From contig JAOTOL010001503.1 of the NCBI GenBank assembly GCA_034440575.1, positions 62,001 through 126,000 of the forward strand: 64,000 bases of DNA, written 5' to 3'. This document shows, piece after piece, positions 1 to 11,238 of the stretch. This DNA comes from Imbricaverruca yamaguchii. Taxonomy: Eukaryota; Arthropoda; Thecostraca; Neoverrucidae. Each line of letters begins with the position of its first letter. The stretch's first letter is position 1. The translations under genes and the position numbers were made by a program. The notes under the pieces were generated by a model. That model did not search any database and had not been told where the DNA came from. It was given only the letters and a program-made list of their open reading frames with translations.

Positions 1-77
1 TATTCTGTACAGTCTGGCGCGTAGTGTCCAGACAGGCTTCGAGCCGGCGCCTCGTAACGCGGTATATCAGATAGAAC

Positions 78-840
78 TGCGAAAATGAAGATCGGTCCAC
101 TAAACCACTCCAGGTGGCTGACTCTGGCGGCGCGAATTCTCCGGCTCCACATATCAACCGAACAGCCATCAGACAGTCTGAGAATGCTAGCGGAGTTCAT
201 CGTGTGCCACTATACTCCCATGTGGTTCTGCATCAAGAAGAACTGGAAATGTTCTGACGGTCCTGGCAATGCGCTGCATAGCGTGTAACTTCTCAAAAGT
301 TTGCGACCTGAGATAGCGGCCATGGTGCAGCCGGTAATACAGCGCAACAGCGACTGGTGTCACCTTGAGGCAGTACTGCTAGCAAGGGCAACGGGCCAAG
401 ATCAAGCCACACGGGAAAGGGCGGTCACTCAAATCCAGCAGTGTCGCAGAACTCAAGTCGATAGTGATACTGACGAAGTGCGGAAGTTCAAGCGTCCAAA
501 AGTGAATATGGGGGCAAACAGCATCATGGAGCTGATTGATTGGTGTAATGAGGCGATACCCGAGCCGCCCTTGACGCAACAACTGTCCGATGATGACTTA
601 CTAGACATCATCGCGAGTCCTCTCGAAGTACCGCCATACCCCGTGCACAGTCAGACGGTGGATCGGATGGTGAAGGTGGTGACCGAGGCGTCTTTGAAGG
701 TAATTGGTGAACAGGCCCGCCACGGTTACATTGTGGCGAAGTTGAAACACAGGTCAGCAATGCCAGTGCTTAGCAGCAAAAGGGATTTCATGTCGGGTTT
801 TCTGTCGAGCATGTACACAAGTAGTACAGTTATAAAATGA
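78..840 (+). pseudogene. C-terminal fragment of an uncharacterised transposase-like protein
   Basis: One reading frame runs from about 78 to the stop at 838-840 and is broken by a single in-frame TAA at 286-288. The first part reads like PLNHSRWLTLAARILRL and the second contains PVHSQTVDRMVKVVTEAS and a C-terminal RHGYIVAKL stretch. From memory these blocks occur in this order in a large, mostly unnamed protein family that is multi-copy in ticks, aphids and cnidarians and behaves like a transposable-element gene. Family members are several hundred residues longer at the N terminus, so this is a 3' fragment. A possible splice acceptor (tatcag or gatag) precedes the frame at about 70-77. The stop and the missing 5' part make it a pseudogene or decayed element. 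Function unknown. I am fairly sure of the family likeness and unsure of its class. Confidence 0.6.
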
Positions 841-2348
841 TAGTTCGTACAAAAAATGTGGCCGCTCGTACAAAAGGTGACGTCGCTGTATGCCTGTTTC
901 CTTCGGTTGTAGTGGAACGGAGCATGATGCCGATTTCGCCTGGTCTATTTGTCATAACAATAAGATATCAAGTGTCTCAGAATGATTTAATTGGTCTTCG
1001 ATGTAAACAGACGAGGAATTTTGAAGATGTTCAAGCTTTCAAAAGTGAAAATATTAGCATTATATGCCGATAGATCTACTGATTGAAAATGGAACGAACA
1101 AGCGACGTAAAGTGAACCTTTCTTTCATGCGTCAGATATCCAGGCAACTTATTAAGCGACTGGTGCTTATCAAAAGCCTTTTACCCCACTAAACACTTTC
1201 ATTGAGTTTTATTAAGGAGCTTCATCACCAGAATCCATTCATCAGTCATCCACAGCACCGACTGCTGCCTTTTTCGTCACAGCGCCGCGGCGGCGCTCCG
1301 ACGGTGGCCGGACGCGTGGTGTTAGATGCCAATCGCAACGGAGCGCCATCACTGGAGACTTCAACGCCGGGCGCCCGGAAAATTTGTTTCTTTATCGGCC
1401 TGTCGCATATTTTGTTTATTGTTTGATTTCGATTTGGTTTCGACCACAGGTCTTTTTAGGTGATCTGCACGATAATTTAACTAAGCAAAGTGCAATTCCC
1501 CAAAAAAGGTCCTTCGTGACACACCCTAATGCACATCCTTCTCCACACGCAGCCACGTTTTCAAAACAAAAACAATACATTCAGGGGCAAATTCGAAAAT
1601 TTCCCTCGGGGGGGGGGGACACATTTGGTCGGAGGGGCGCTTCGGCAGAAAAATTCATAAAGCGAAATGTGTGGAGTATACCCGAGCACACTGAAAGGGT
1701 GCTTTTTCGTCTCCAAGTGGCGCCTTTTCCTCTTAGAGGCGTCTATCCCTCGTAGTCCTTGACGTATGAAAAATCAATCGAGCGGTAGGGGGAGGAGTGC
1801 ATTCGAGCCTTCTGGCCTATCCACCCAAAGTGGCACATTTCACATTTTCATGGGGAGGGACATATGTCCCCATGTTTATTCCCTATATCCTCCCATGCTC
1901 TGTGAGTGTTTGTGGTGCCGGACAGTAAATGAAGTGCTAACAAGGACACGCGTTTATTTAGTTATAGTTATATCAGATGCATGGCGATTGCGAGCGCCCT
2001 GAATTGCCATGGACTCGTGTTTGTAGCCATTCCGCCACTCCCCCTCTCCTCTAGGAAGATATTATTTCCTATATTTTGCACTAAGATTGTATTTTATCGA
2101 AGTCTAACAACGTTACATATAATAAACATGGTCTCAAACAAATCCCAGAAATGTCAGCTGTTCAAAAAATCGAATAATTTTTCAAGGAAAATAAATCGGA
2201 GATTTGTTATGAAAGTTCATCTCGCCAGGCTTCTGGATCCGTTCCTGAGCTCGCAGATTCACCACCTGACTCGGCCGCATGCCGCGAACAAATCCATAAG
2301 TTCAATAGTCTTGCTTTAGCCATCACACCGTGCTTGTAACGCTAAGCC
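841..2348. other. No gene recognised
   Basis: I see no convincing coding sequence. There is a 12-base G run near 1607-1618 and a GC-rich patch at 1285-1380. Short open frames here show no recognisable motif. If the flanking inverted repeats are real transposon ends, this stretch is element interior. Confidence 0.5.
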
Positions 2349-2370
2349 CCGCGTTACGAGGCGCCGGCTC

Positions 2371-3689
2371 GTTGCAAGACCTGACTAATTTGAATCAAGC
2401 TCAAAACCCGACTGTTGTGTTCCGATATTTCCATCTCTCTGCTTTGGCGTAGCCCACAGTCTAACAGTGCGTCCCCTATTGCTAGTCACGTCAGCAGCTA
2501 TCGATTGGCACCAGCGGAGAGGATGCGACGTTACGTAATGCTGAGGCATCATTACATCACACCAACAGGTGACCAATGCTGATCGGTCCATTGATATGCT
2601 AGAAACCAACAAACAAATAGCATAGGTGAAGTTGTACCTGATTCCAATTTTTATATAAAATAGCTTTCGTTTTGACACCTGTATCTATAATCCACGTATT
2701 CACTATTCTGGTATAGTAAGTAGCGAGCCGAAGTTGGGATTCCCATATTCTCGCTTGCAAATATTGAACTTTCAAGATGAATAATCAAGAAAAACATAAT
2801 CTGAACATATGATCAAGAAAAACATAATGATCGTGAACATATGACCATTATGATCACTATGTTAGAATGACCCTTTCTGATGAGACAAGATAAGACTACC
2901 AAGATACTTATCGCGCAACATTATGCTAACCTCAACACGGAATGTATACTCTGTTTTGTGAAACATGATTTTGGGGAGAGGGGTGCCATGACTGATGGCG
3001 TCCACATGAACAGCGTGTTTTGATTCGCTATTCATTTTACCTTCAAAGGGAACTAGAAAGTGGTAGATATTTTGTTTCCTGTAGTGTTAGCATCGCGAGT
3101 AAGGCGTGCAAGGCATTTTCATTTCTGCACATGTGTATCATTATTGTTAGGATTTGAAAACTATCTGAAATGTTACACAAATAGACGAACCTCAGCATAG
3201 TTTTAGCCATCATGAAGCACCTACCGCCGAAAGACAAAGAAAATATCAGACTGAAACCGCACAGGATGCCAAGTTTTGTTTCAAAGATTGTTCGAACCGG
3301 ACTTTTTATAAAATTGGCTGCAATGCTTCTTAAAGACGAATAAGTGAAAATCCAGCAAAAATTGCTAAAGTTCGGCAAAACTCGGTTCGATTTCCGTATT
3401 AACAATTACGAATCCAGACGAATTTGAAATCCGGTGGTGAATACCCCGCATTAAATAACACCGCAACAGACAAACACTATTCCAAGTGGTCCACAGGGCT
3501 CCTTACTCTTAGCGGTTAACGACATGCAGTACGATTCAGACGCCCAAAAAAACAAACTGATGTTTACACGCGAACTCGGCGTTTCGCTCGACATCTGGAA
3601 CCGTCTCACCATGACCATTACACTACAGCGATGCCACAGAAGGACACTACCTACTAGTAGGACACAACCATCATCAGCATGACCAACAT
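2371..3689. other. No gene recognised
   Basis: AT-rich, non-coding in appearance. A short imperfect duplication of AAGAAAAACATAATGA-like text occurs at about 2788-2832. Nothing else stands out. Confidence 0.5.
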
Positions 3690-5065
3690 CGGCCGATCAG
3701 CTCCACCTGTGCTCAGTAAGGGCCGCTCAGCAGAGACGCCATCAACACCGGTCCGGTCAGCTCCCCCAGTACCCAGTAGTGGCGGTTCGAGAGAAACGGC
3801 ACCAGCACTGGCTTAGTCAGCTCCAACGCACTCAGTAGGAGCCGCTCGGCACGTACCCCACCAGCACCATTTTGGTCAGCTCTCACGGTACTCAGCGACG
3901 TCGGCGCCACCACCAATACCCGTTAAGTCAGCTCCCACCGGAACTCGCAGAGACAGATCAGCGTGGACACCACCAACACCGGTCCGGTCAACTCCCTTCG
4001 GTACGCAGCAGAGGTCGATCGGCACGGACGCCACCAGTATCAGTCCGGTCAACTTCAACGATACTCGGCAGGGACGCCCGGCTTGGACGCAACCAATACC
4101 GGTCTGGTCAGCTTCCCGGCACTCAGTGGGAGGCGCTCGACAGGGATACCACCAGCAACGGTCTGGTCAGCTCCCCGGTACCCAGTAAGGGCAACTCGGC
4201 AGGAACGCTACCAGCACCGGTCCGATCAGCCTCCCTGGTACTAAGGGGGAGTCGCTCGGCTGAAATGCCACCATCACCGGTCCCGTCAGCTTTCCCGGTA
4301 CTGAGTGGGAAACGCTCAGCAGAAACACCACCGGCACCAGTCCGGTCAACTCCCACGTACCGGTATTCATCGGTGGCCGCTCGACAGGGACGCAACCACC
4401 ACCGGTTTCATCAGCTCCCCCGGTACACAGTAAAGGTAACGCGACAGGGACGCCATCAGCACCACTCCGGTGATCTCCCACGGTACTTAGTAGTTTCGGC
4501 TCGACAGAAACATCACCAGCACCGGCTTGTTCAACTTTCCGGGCTTTCAGTAGGAGCTACTCGGCTCGCACGCTGCCAGCGTCGTTTGTGTCAGCTCCCA
4601 TGGTACTTGGCAGGGATGTCAGCACGGTCCAGTCAGCTCCCACGGTGCATAGTGGGGGCCGCATGGTTTGTACGCCACCAGCGTCGCGCGGCCAGCACCC
4701 CCACACTCAGCAGGCGTCGCTCGGCAGGGATGCCACCAACACTGGTCCGATCAGCTTCCACGTCACGCAGTAGGAACCGTTCGGTCCTTATGCAACTAGC
4801 ATCGTTCGGCCGACTTCACCGGTGCTCAGTAGAGGTGACTCAGCAGTGACACCGCCAGTACTGGTCCGCTACACTGACGGTATTCAGACTCGGCGGGGAC
4901 GCTACCAGAGCTTGTCCAGTCAGCCCCCGCAGTGCTCAGCAAGGGCCGCTCGACAGAGACGCAGCCAGCACAGTTCGGCCAGCTCCAACGGTGTTAAGTA
5001 GGGACGGCTCATCAGGAACACCATCAGCACCGGTCCAGTCACCTTCCACGATACCCAGCAGGACA
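3690..5065. repeat. Degenerate ~60-bp minisatellite
   Basis: About 22 imperfect units of 57-60 bp carry the recurring pieces GGTCAGCTCCC, GGTACTCAGTA, GCCGCTCGGCAG and GCCACCAGCACCGGTC. One further isolated unit lies at 5215-5290. Because many units are close to a multiple of three in length and have few stop triplets, long open frames appear on both strands (for example plus 3872-4849 and several minus frames). The repeat structure explains these frames, and I do not call any of them a gene. Confidence 0.85.
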
Positions 5066-6600
5066 GAGTATTGTATTATGTTGGCGGCGGGGAAAAGTCC
5101 TTGCAATGATCCCAAAATGTAATTCTATCGTAAAAGTTGCTTAAGTTCCAGATTACTGCATACTATTTTCGTTGCCGTTCCCTAGTATTTTTTCGTTTGT
5201 TTGTTAATTCCCCGCAGCAGGGGGATTCGGTAGAGGCGCCACCAGCACTTGTGCAGTCAGTTCCCCTGTGCCCGGCAGGAGGCGTTCGATAGTCCTCCAA
5301 ACTTGAAGTAGAGCTTAACGTGCTTCGAGGTGAAATGGGAGACAGGTGAGGGAAGATGAGCCTTTGTCGTATCATATCGCAAGTTTTCACATTGTGTCCG
5401 ACGCATTCGGGTTTGAAGAATGAATTGAAAATCATTGCATATATTATGGAATGCTTCCCCTTCCATATACAAATGTGTTCTTCATTTTCCGCTGCCCAAG
5501 CTGGGTAGCAGCAGAAAATAGAGGAGAACACATTGTATTTCAAACAACATTATCCCAGAATTTCAGTACGGTCGCACTAAGGGGCATCTGATATTGAACC
5601 CAATTTCATGATGCTCCGTGATCGTGACTTCGAATTACTGAAACTAAGTTACATGGATTCGGTTAACCATTCGACGTCACCAGGAAATATGCGTTGCTTT
5701 CTAGCGGATGTCAAGTTACGTCTTGCTGTTTGATGCCGGGTGCCAGAATCATAATCATATACTTGTGGCTCTGATAAGCGTCGATACCGCACAGGGCGTC
5801 TGAGAAGACAACGTGGATGGGTATAAAGCGGTCCTCGCACGTGGAGGATGGTAGGAACCCTTCACACACGGTCCTCGGTATTCACAGTAAGTTCGCACAG
5901 TTCACACACCGGCAGGGGCCGATGAAGGGAATTTGATTGTTAGGGTATTTTCTTTCTGTAGGCTCACCATTACTCCGGACGTGGCACCTCTTCCCTGGAT
6001 GAGGTGCCTTTTGTACTCTGAGAGGCCCCTTCGCTTGAAAAACGCTTTGAGCGAGGAAAGGAGCAAACGCCCGCAGTTGTCCCCCCTGGTTGCGCCCGTG
6101 CGAAATCGGTCCTCGGTTATCGCATCGGTCCTCGGTATTCAGTTTCGCTCTGATGGCCTGTCATGATGACTTTCTACATAACTATATAGACAGAGCATGA
6201 CTAGACATGCACGACTACTACCATTCCAAGTCTGAGCCTTGTCAACTGGTGTCTTCATATGGTCCTCGATAGTCGGTGACGAGTCACAGTCCTCGCTTTG
6301 CACGCCTTACATGTATGGGTGTGTGTGTGTGTGCATTGGTGTAACCACATTTGTGTGGAGGTGGAAATGCCTGGGGGACATTTCCCCCTCCAAATTTCTG
6401 AAAAGTAGCGATTCGTCCCATCAATTTTTTCAATGTCCCCCAAACCCCGCTCCCTGAGTATCATCGCCGGAAAATTATACTTAATGATTTATAGATAAAA
6501 AATATATACGCAAGATAAACACCAGAATTATAACAGGCCGATGCAGCCAATAAAGAGCTTCACAAGCTATCTGTCGTCTATTGATCTATCTATATATCGA
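5066..6600. other. No gene recognised; short repeated CGGTCCTCGGTAT motif
   Basis: No gene recognised. The phrase CGGTCCTCGGTATTCA appears near 5870 and 6128, with partial copies near 6108 and 6258. A short GT tract lies at 6317-6333. Confidence 0.5.
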
Positions 6601-6628
6601 GCTCTAGGGCACTGGCAGCCAATGCCAG

Positions 6629-6789
6629 GGTAGATAGGCTCCGCCATGAGTTAGGTTTAACCTTTGTTGACGAGTGGTGCAGGTTTTATGGATCATGGGA
6701 CATCCATCAGAGGGATGGCCTGCACTTTTCCGAGAAGGGGGTGCATGTGTTGGACAAAGTGTATGAGCATGTCCTTCAGGGAAACTAGG
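6629..6789 (+). pseudogene. CR1 ORF1 C-terminus (esterase-like)
   Basis: Reading from the GTA at 6629, one frame gives a 53-codon end containing FVDEWCRFYGSWDIH and RDGLHFSEKGVHVLD before a TAG at 6787. The DGLHFS block matches the catalytic histidine region of the SGNH-type esterase domain found in ORF1 of CR1 and L2 elements. Only the last ~50 residues remain, because the element is truncated just upstream. Confidence 0.7.
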
Positions 6790-6839
6790 CAATAGGGTGG
6801 GGAGGGGTGCAACTGCATTGCCAGAGCTCCTCAACATGA

Positions 6840-7650
6840 AAAAGACAAAGGTGATTATGGAACATACGTTAAGTGTATGATGCTTAATGCTCATAGTATT
6901 TGATCCAAATTTGATGAGTCCAAGTGTTATGTTGCTGACGAGGAACCAGATTTTGTTTCCATTACGGAGGCATGGGTCAGTAAGGGGTATTTGGGGATAA
7001 CTTGCAGGACTATGAGATCGAAGGATACAATATGTTTTCGTGCAATATTGGTCCAGCAGTGAAAGGGGTGGTGTAATGCTCTATGTGAATACCTTATTCA
7101 GTTCTTAAATGTAGCAGGTGGGGTGAAAAAATGTATCTGTTGAGTCCATTTGGCTTGATGTCGCTGTGGGAAAAGGGAACAGCAATAAACTGAGGATAAG
7201 AGCTTTCTACCGATCAAAAACCATGCCACATTCTCAGCAACTGGAGCTTGACAAGGTGATTTGTGAAGAAAGTAGTACAAACTTTTAGAGGAAGTGCCTT
7301 ATTCTTGGTGACTTTAATCTAAAAGGATATGAAAATGTTGGTGTTTGCTCCCCATCATGCAAAATGTTTCAGAAATTCCTTGAAGAGGTTCTGTTTTTAC
7401 ACCAGTTTGTACCAGGCATGGCTTATTTCTGGACCTTGTATTGTCAGATTTAAGTGACTTAGTTCAAGACTTGAATGTAGGAGAAACTCCCGGAAGAAGT
7501 GACCAATGCATGTGCCTTGAATTTAACATAGTTAGATTCAAGGCATATGCAGTGATAATTATTCAGCATAATTTGGTAAATATTTCTAATTTCAACAGAG
7601 CAGACTTTGACTGTATGAGAGCAGCTTTAAATACCATCGGATGGGAATAA
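6840..7650 (+). pseudogene. CR1 ORF2 endonuclease region, decayed
   Basis: Fragments in several frames can be read as an AP-type endonuclease: KLRIRAFYRSKTMPHSQQ around 7190-7250 and CLILGDFNLKGY around 7295-7330. The GDFN block is the conserved endonuclease motif of LINE ORF2. Stops and frameshifts interrupt it repeatedly. Confidence 0.65.
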
Positions 7651-9692
7651 TTACCCAATTTAAATGCCTGTGAAATGTGGGAAAAGTTCAAAACTTACTG
7701 GAAGGAATTTCAGACTAGACATGTCCCCCAAAAGTAAAAGCACGAAAGAATGGTAGGAAAGCCAGGATGGCTTACACTAGACTTGATAAAACCAATTAAG
7801 GCTAAGAAAGCTGCATCTAGAGTGTTTAAGGAAGCTTCAAATATTGGAAATCTAAGGTTGTATTGAAAAGCTAGAGACACTGTGAAGCAAAAAACCAAAG
7901 CAGCAAAACGAGCAAAAGAATTTGATTTGGCTAGGAACTGTAGTGCGGACAGCAAATAGTTCTTCAGCTTCTACAAGCTGAGTAAAGTTGCTAGCACAAT
8001 TGGTCCACTGAAAGTAAATGGGACTACATTGGGTGAGGATAGTGAGATGTTTGAGGAGCTGAGCAAGCAGTTTAAATCAGTGTTTACATTAGAAGATATG
8101 ACCAATCTGCCGACCATACACCATAGTTCAGCAACATGTGATCAGATAAATGATGTTGATTTGATTGATAGTGATGTTGTTTTTAATCATAACACGAAAA
8201 TAAAGCCAAAAATGGCAGCAGGACCTGACGAAATGTATGCTAGGGTATTGCGGAAGCTGAAAATGGACTGGCATTTCCACTTTGTATAATATTTTGTAGA
8301 TCAGTTTCACAAAATAAAACTACAGCAGATTGGAACAGGGCAAATATAGTTCCTATATTCAAGAAAGGAGAAAGAGGGAGAGTTGAAAACCATAGGCCAG
8401 GAAGTCTCACATCCATAGCCTGCAAGGTACTCGAATCAATTATCAAGGATGGAATAGTTAATTATCTGGAAGCAAGCAGGTTGATTCAAGACACTCAACA
8501 TGGGTTTAGGAAAGGGTGATGGTGTCTCACAAATCTCTTGGACTTTTTTAGCTACACTATATAATAATTTGATCAGGGAAATCAGGTTCATGTAGCATAT
8601 CTTTACTTTAGTAAGGCCTTTGACGAGGTACCCCATAAACGGTCAACAATGCAGCTTCAGGCCTATGGTATTGCAGGTAGCATCCTAAAATGGATCAAGT
8701 TGTGGCTTTCACATGGACAGCAAAGAGGGATGATAAATGGTACAATCATCATGGCAAAATGTTATTAGTGGAGTGCCCCAGGGATCAGTACTGGGGTAGC
8801 CCCAGTATTGTTCATTATATTTCAAGATAGTATTGAAAGTGGCCCAAGTAGTAAGGTTTTAAAATATGTGGATGATTTGAAGGTCATTAGGGCAACAGCA
8901 GGTAACAATGAGCATATCTTGCTGCAGAAAGACTTATACAAACTTGTGAAGTAGTTTAAAAAATGGCAAATTTATATTACTTTTGACAAGTGCAAAATCA
9001 TGCATGTAGGTAGGCAGCACATGAAGGCTCCATACTTGATGGGTGGCCAAGTACTATCGGTGACTAAACAGAATGATTTAGGTGTTATTCTTAACACAAA
9101 ATTGGGGGCATCAGAACAGACCAAGGAAGCCAGGGAGAAGGCACTGAGAATGCTCGGGGCAATAAATAGGAATGTATCATACAGAAGTGAGGAAGTGATC
9201 AGGAAGCTTTACTGTGCATACGTCAGGCCACATTTGGAATACTGCATCCAAGTTTGGTCTCCTAGCTATGGAAAAGACTGTTGGTTTTTAGAGAGAGCAC
9301 AAAAGAGGGCTACAAAAATGGTTAATGGCATAAGCAACCTGGCATATGAGGAAAGATTGAAGAAATTGAATATGTTTTCACTTAGATATAGAAGGCTGAG
9401 AGGAGATTTCATCGAGGTCTTTAAATTTGTCAATGGTCTGGATAGGGGATACCTTGGGGAAATCTTTGAATTTAACAGAAATGATGCAATTAGAGGTCAT
9501 AAATTCAAAATTAAAGTTAACCACAGCAGAACAAGGTTAAGGCAAACTTTCTTCACCAACAGGGTAGTGGAACACTGGAACCAGCTGCCAGAAAACATCG
9601 TCAGTAGCAGCACATTGAACATCTTTAAAAGCATCATAGACAATCATCAAAAGAATAGATGGCTTGCTTTTCAGTATTCCAGGGTGGGCTGA
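7651..9692 (+). pseudogene. CR1 ORF2 reverse transcriptase, decayed
   Basis: The RT region is read across several frames. Seen in order: GPDEMYARVLRKL (~8221), YFSKAFDEVPHK (~8604), QGSVLG-like text (~8780), and the catalytic box KYVDDLKV (~8862), where YVDD replaces the more common FADD or YADD. A 230-codon uninterrupted end at 9000-9692 carries YVRPHLEYCIQVWSP and FFTNRVVEHWNQLPE, the conserved thumb/C-terminal signature of CR1-like ORF2. The end is well preserved while the centre is full of stops. Confidence 0.85.
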
Positions 9693-9790
9693 CCAACGGA
9701 TTTGGTGGGCAACTAGTTGAGTGTCCAGAGTGCATCCAAGAAGGGCCCTTGTGACTCATAGCTGCACTTATTTTTTTATGTCATGTCTTG

Positions 9791-10210
9791 ATGCCAATGA
9801 GAGAACCAAATTTTCAGTAATGTATTTTCATTTTCAGTAATTGACACCTTCCATATTGGAGAAATTATTTTGCAGGGATGGCACTGATATTCAGTGAAAT
9901 GTACTCAGGCTAGTAGAGATCCGACTGCCGGACACATTTTCACGAAACACCTTCCGATTCGTTTTTGGATTCTTCATGACGGGGCATAAGAGGAGAAGTA
10001 TCTAAAGAAGACTACGATGCGGAGAGCGAAAGCAACTGAGCGATCGAGATTGATCTTGTACGCCCGAAACCAACGCAACTTTATGTACGAATTCTGTCCC
10101 GGCTCCAGAGGCAGACTATCATTAAATCCTCCTCCATTGACTCTTCTTTTTTGCTTGTGGTCACGACGCTTCGGCAGAACGCGTGATCGAGTAACACAAG
10201 TGTATCCGGA
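9791..10210. other. No gene recognised
   Basis: Sequence between the LINE tail and the foldback element. I see no feature in it. Confidence 0.5.
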
Positions 10211-10493
10211 CCCTGTCAATGTTATTGGCAGCCGGGGACGTCATCCGGGCGCTGATTTGGGTTCAACGGATTATCATGACAGTAAGAAATAATACTTTTC
10301 CGCATACGTTCCTGACTAACGAGTATACGTGAGTGGTATAAATTATACGTCATCTGAAAGCTTGTTTCATGGTATTTCAATAATCATGGTAGGCTTTCAC
10401 ATGAACGTGTCAGTTATTGTGCAAAATGGTGTTATTTAGACCCATGCCATATCCATCGACAGTATTCAACTTAAACGGGGTGAGTCAGCCGGT

Positions 10494-10570
10494 GTGGGTG
10501 GCGCGGTTGGTAGCGTGTCAGTTTGCCGACTCGGAGGTAGCCGGTTCGAGGCTGGAGGCCGCCTGCCTTC
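10494..10570 (+). repeat. tRNA-derived SINE head (pol III A and B boxes)
   Basis: An A-box-like TGGCGCGGTTGG at 10499-10510 and a B-box-like GGTTCGAGGCT at 10543-10553 are spaced about as in tRNA genes. The segment does not fold as a clean functional tRNA by eye, so I read it as the head of a SINE rather than a tRNA gene. Confidence 0.6.
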
Positions 10571-10689
10571 TGTGCGCGTCGTGGGAAGTCCTTCTAATAA
10601 GCGACAGTGAATTAAGACATTGTTCACATGGGACGATCTTTTTCATAAAGAGAAGGGAAATACGCAGATATTTTGCAAGGCTGGGGTTC

Positions 10690-11112
10690 CGCCACCTTAT
10701 GGCAATGCCCAGGCCCACAGTCCCTTCCTGACACGGGCGGGGGACCATCGGGGGTGGGACAGGAGACAGGATCCCCTGAATTTAATCATTTGTGGCACTA
10801 GGGCATTGCATCGCAAATATTGAGCTAAAAACTAACGGTTGCCCTTTCCCCTCCCACCAGTACACGCCGACCAACATTATTCCCTGCTCCTCGAGGTGTG
10901 CATCTAATACCAGTGCATGATTATCAAGGTGACAAAACCAACAATTGTGCATGCTGCCGAACAGTCAAATGACTGGACCCACGCTGGAGTCAGAGCGATG
11001 CCAGTTCTAAGCTCGGCTCCACGCATCTTACGATACACGGCGAAAACACGTCACCAGGACTGCGACAAGCATTGCTTTGACAGGAGCAGACGTTGGCTAA
11101 AATATTTCGGAT
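10690..11112 (+). repeat. Interspersed repeat, copy 1 (inverted copy at 21.24-21.68 kb)
   Basis: About 420 bp here match the reverse complement of 21236-21685. Shared landmarks include CAGTCCCTTCCTGACACGGGCG, AATTTAATCATTT, CTCGAGGTGTGCAT, ACAATTGTGCATGCTG and GCAGACGTTGGCTAAAATATTT. No coding potential is visible. Confidence 0.75.
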
Positions 11113-11238
11113 GTTTTACATGTACTTATTAGTCAGGAACGTACGCAGAAAAGTACCATTTATTGCTGTCGTGATAACCTGCTGAACCCAAATCAGCGCC
11201 CAGATGACGTCGCCGGCTGCCAATAAGCATTGACAGGG

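Larger units (their letters stand above)
41..2370. repeat. 22-bp perfect inverted repeats flanking 2.3 kb
   Basis: GAGCCGGCGCCTCGTAACGCGG at 41-62 recurs as its exact reverse complement at 2349-2370. The pair brackets the broken transposase-like fragment and about 1.5 kb of unrecognised DNA. The arrangement fits terminal inverted repeats of a DNA transposon. No target-site duplication is visible, and the left copy lies just inside the point where the coding frame begins, so it could instead be an intronic repeat. Confidence 0.5.
6601..9790 (+). mobile_element. CR1-like LINE, 5'-truncated and decayed
   Basis: A non-LTR retrotransposon copy begins inside the end of ORF1 and runs through the endonuclease and reverse-transcriptase regions of ORF2 to a short TTTATGTC tail at 9775-9782. 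The order ORF1 esterase end, AP endonuclease, RT, and an octamer-type 3' end without poly(A) is characteristic of the CR1 clade. Many stops and frameshifts show the copy is dead. Related copies lie on the minus strand at 54-56.6 kb. Confidence 0.85.
10211..11238. mobile_element. Foldback element with 109-bp inverted arms
   Basis: The segment 10211-10319 pairs with 11130-11238 in reverse complement with scattered mismatches; it includes CCTGTCAATG, GCGCTGATTTGGGTTCA and CGTTCCTGACTA. The ~810-bp interior carries a tRNA-like polymerase III promoter and a block that is also present, inverted, at 21.24-21.68 kb. It looks like a non-autonomous DNA element that has received other repeats. No target duplication could be fixed at its edges. 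Confidence 0.7.

Noticed and set aside
3872..4849. 325-codon protein on the plus strand
   Set aside because: It lies wholly in a degenerate minisatellite that is open on both strands.
10494..10570. Functional tRNA gene
   Set aside because: A and B boxes are present, but I cannot form a proper acceptor stem and anticodon arm by eye; a SINE head fits better.
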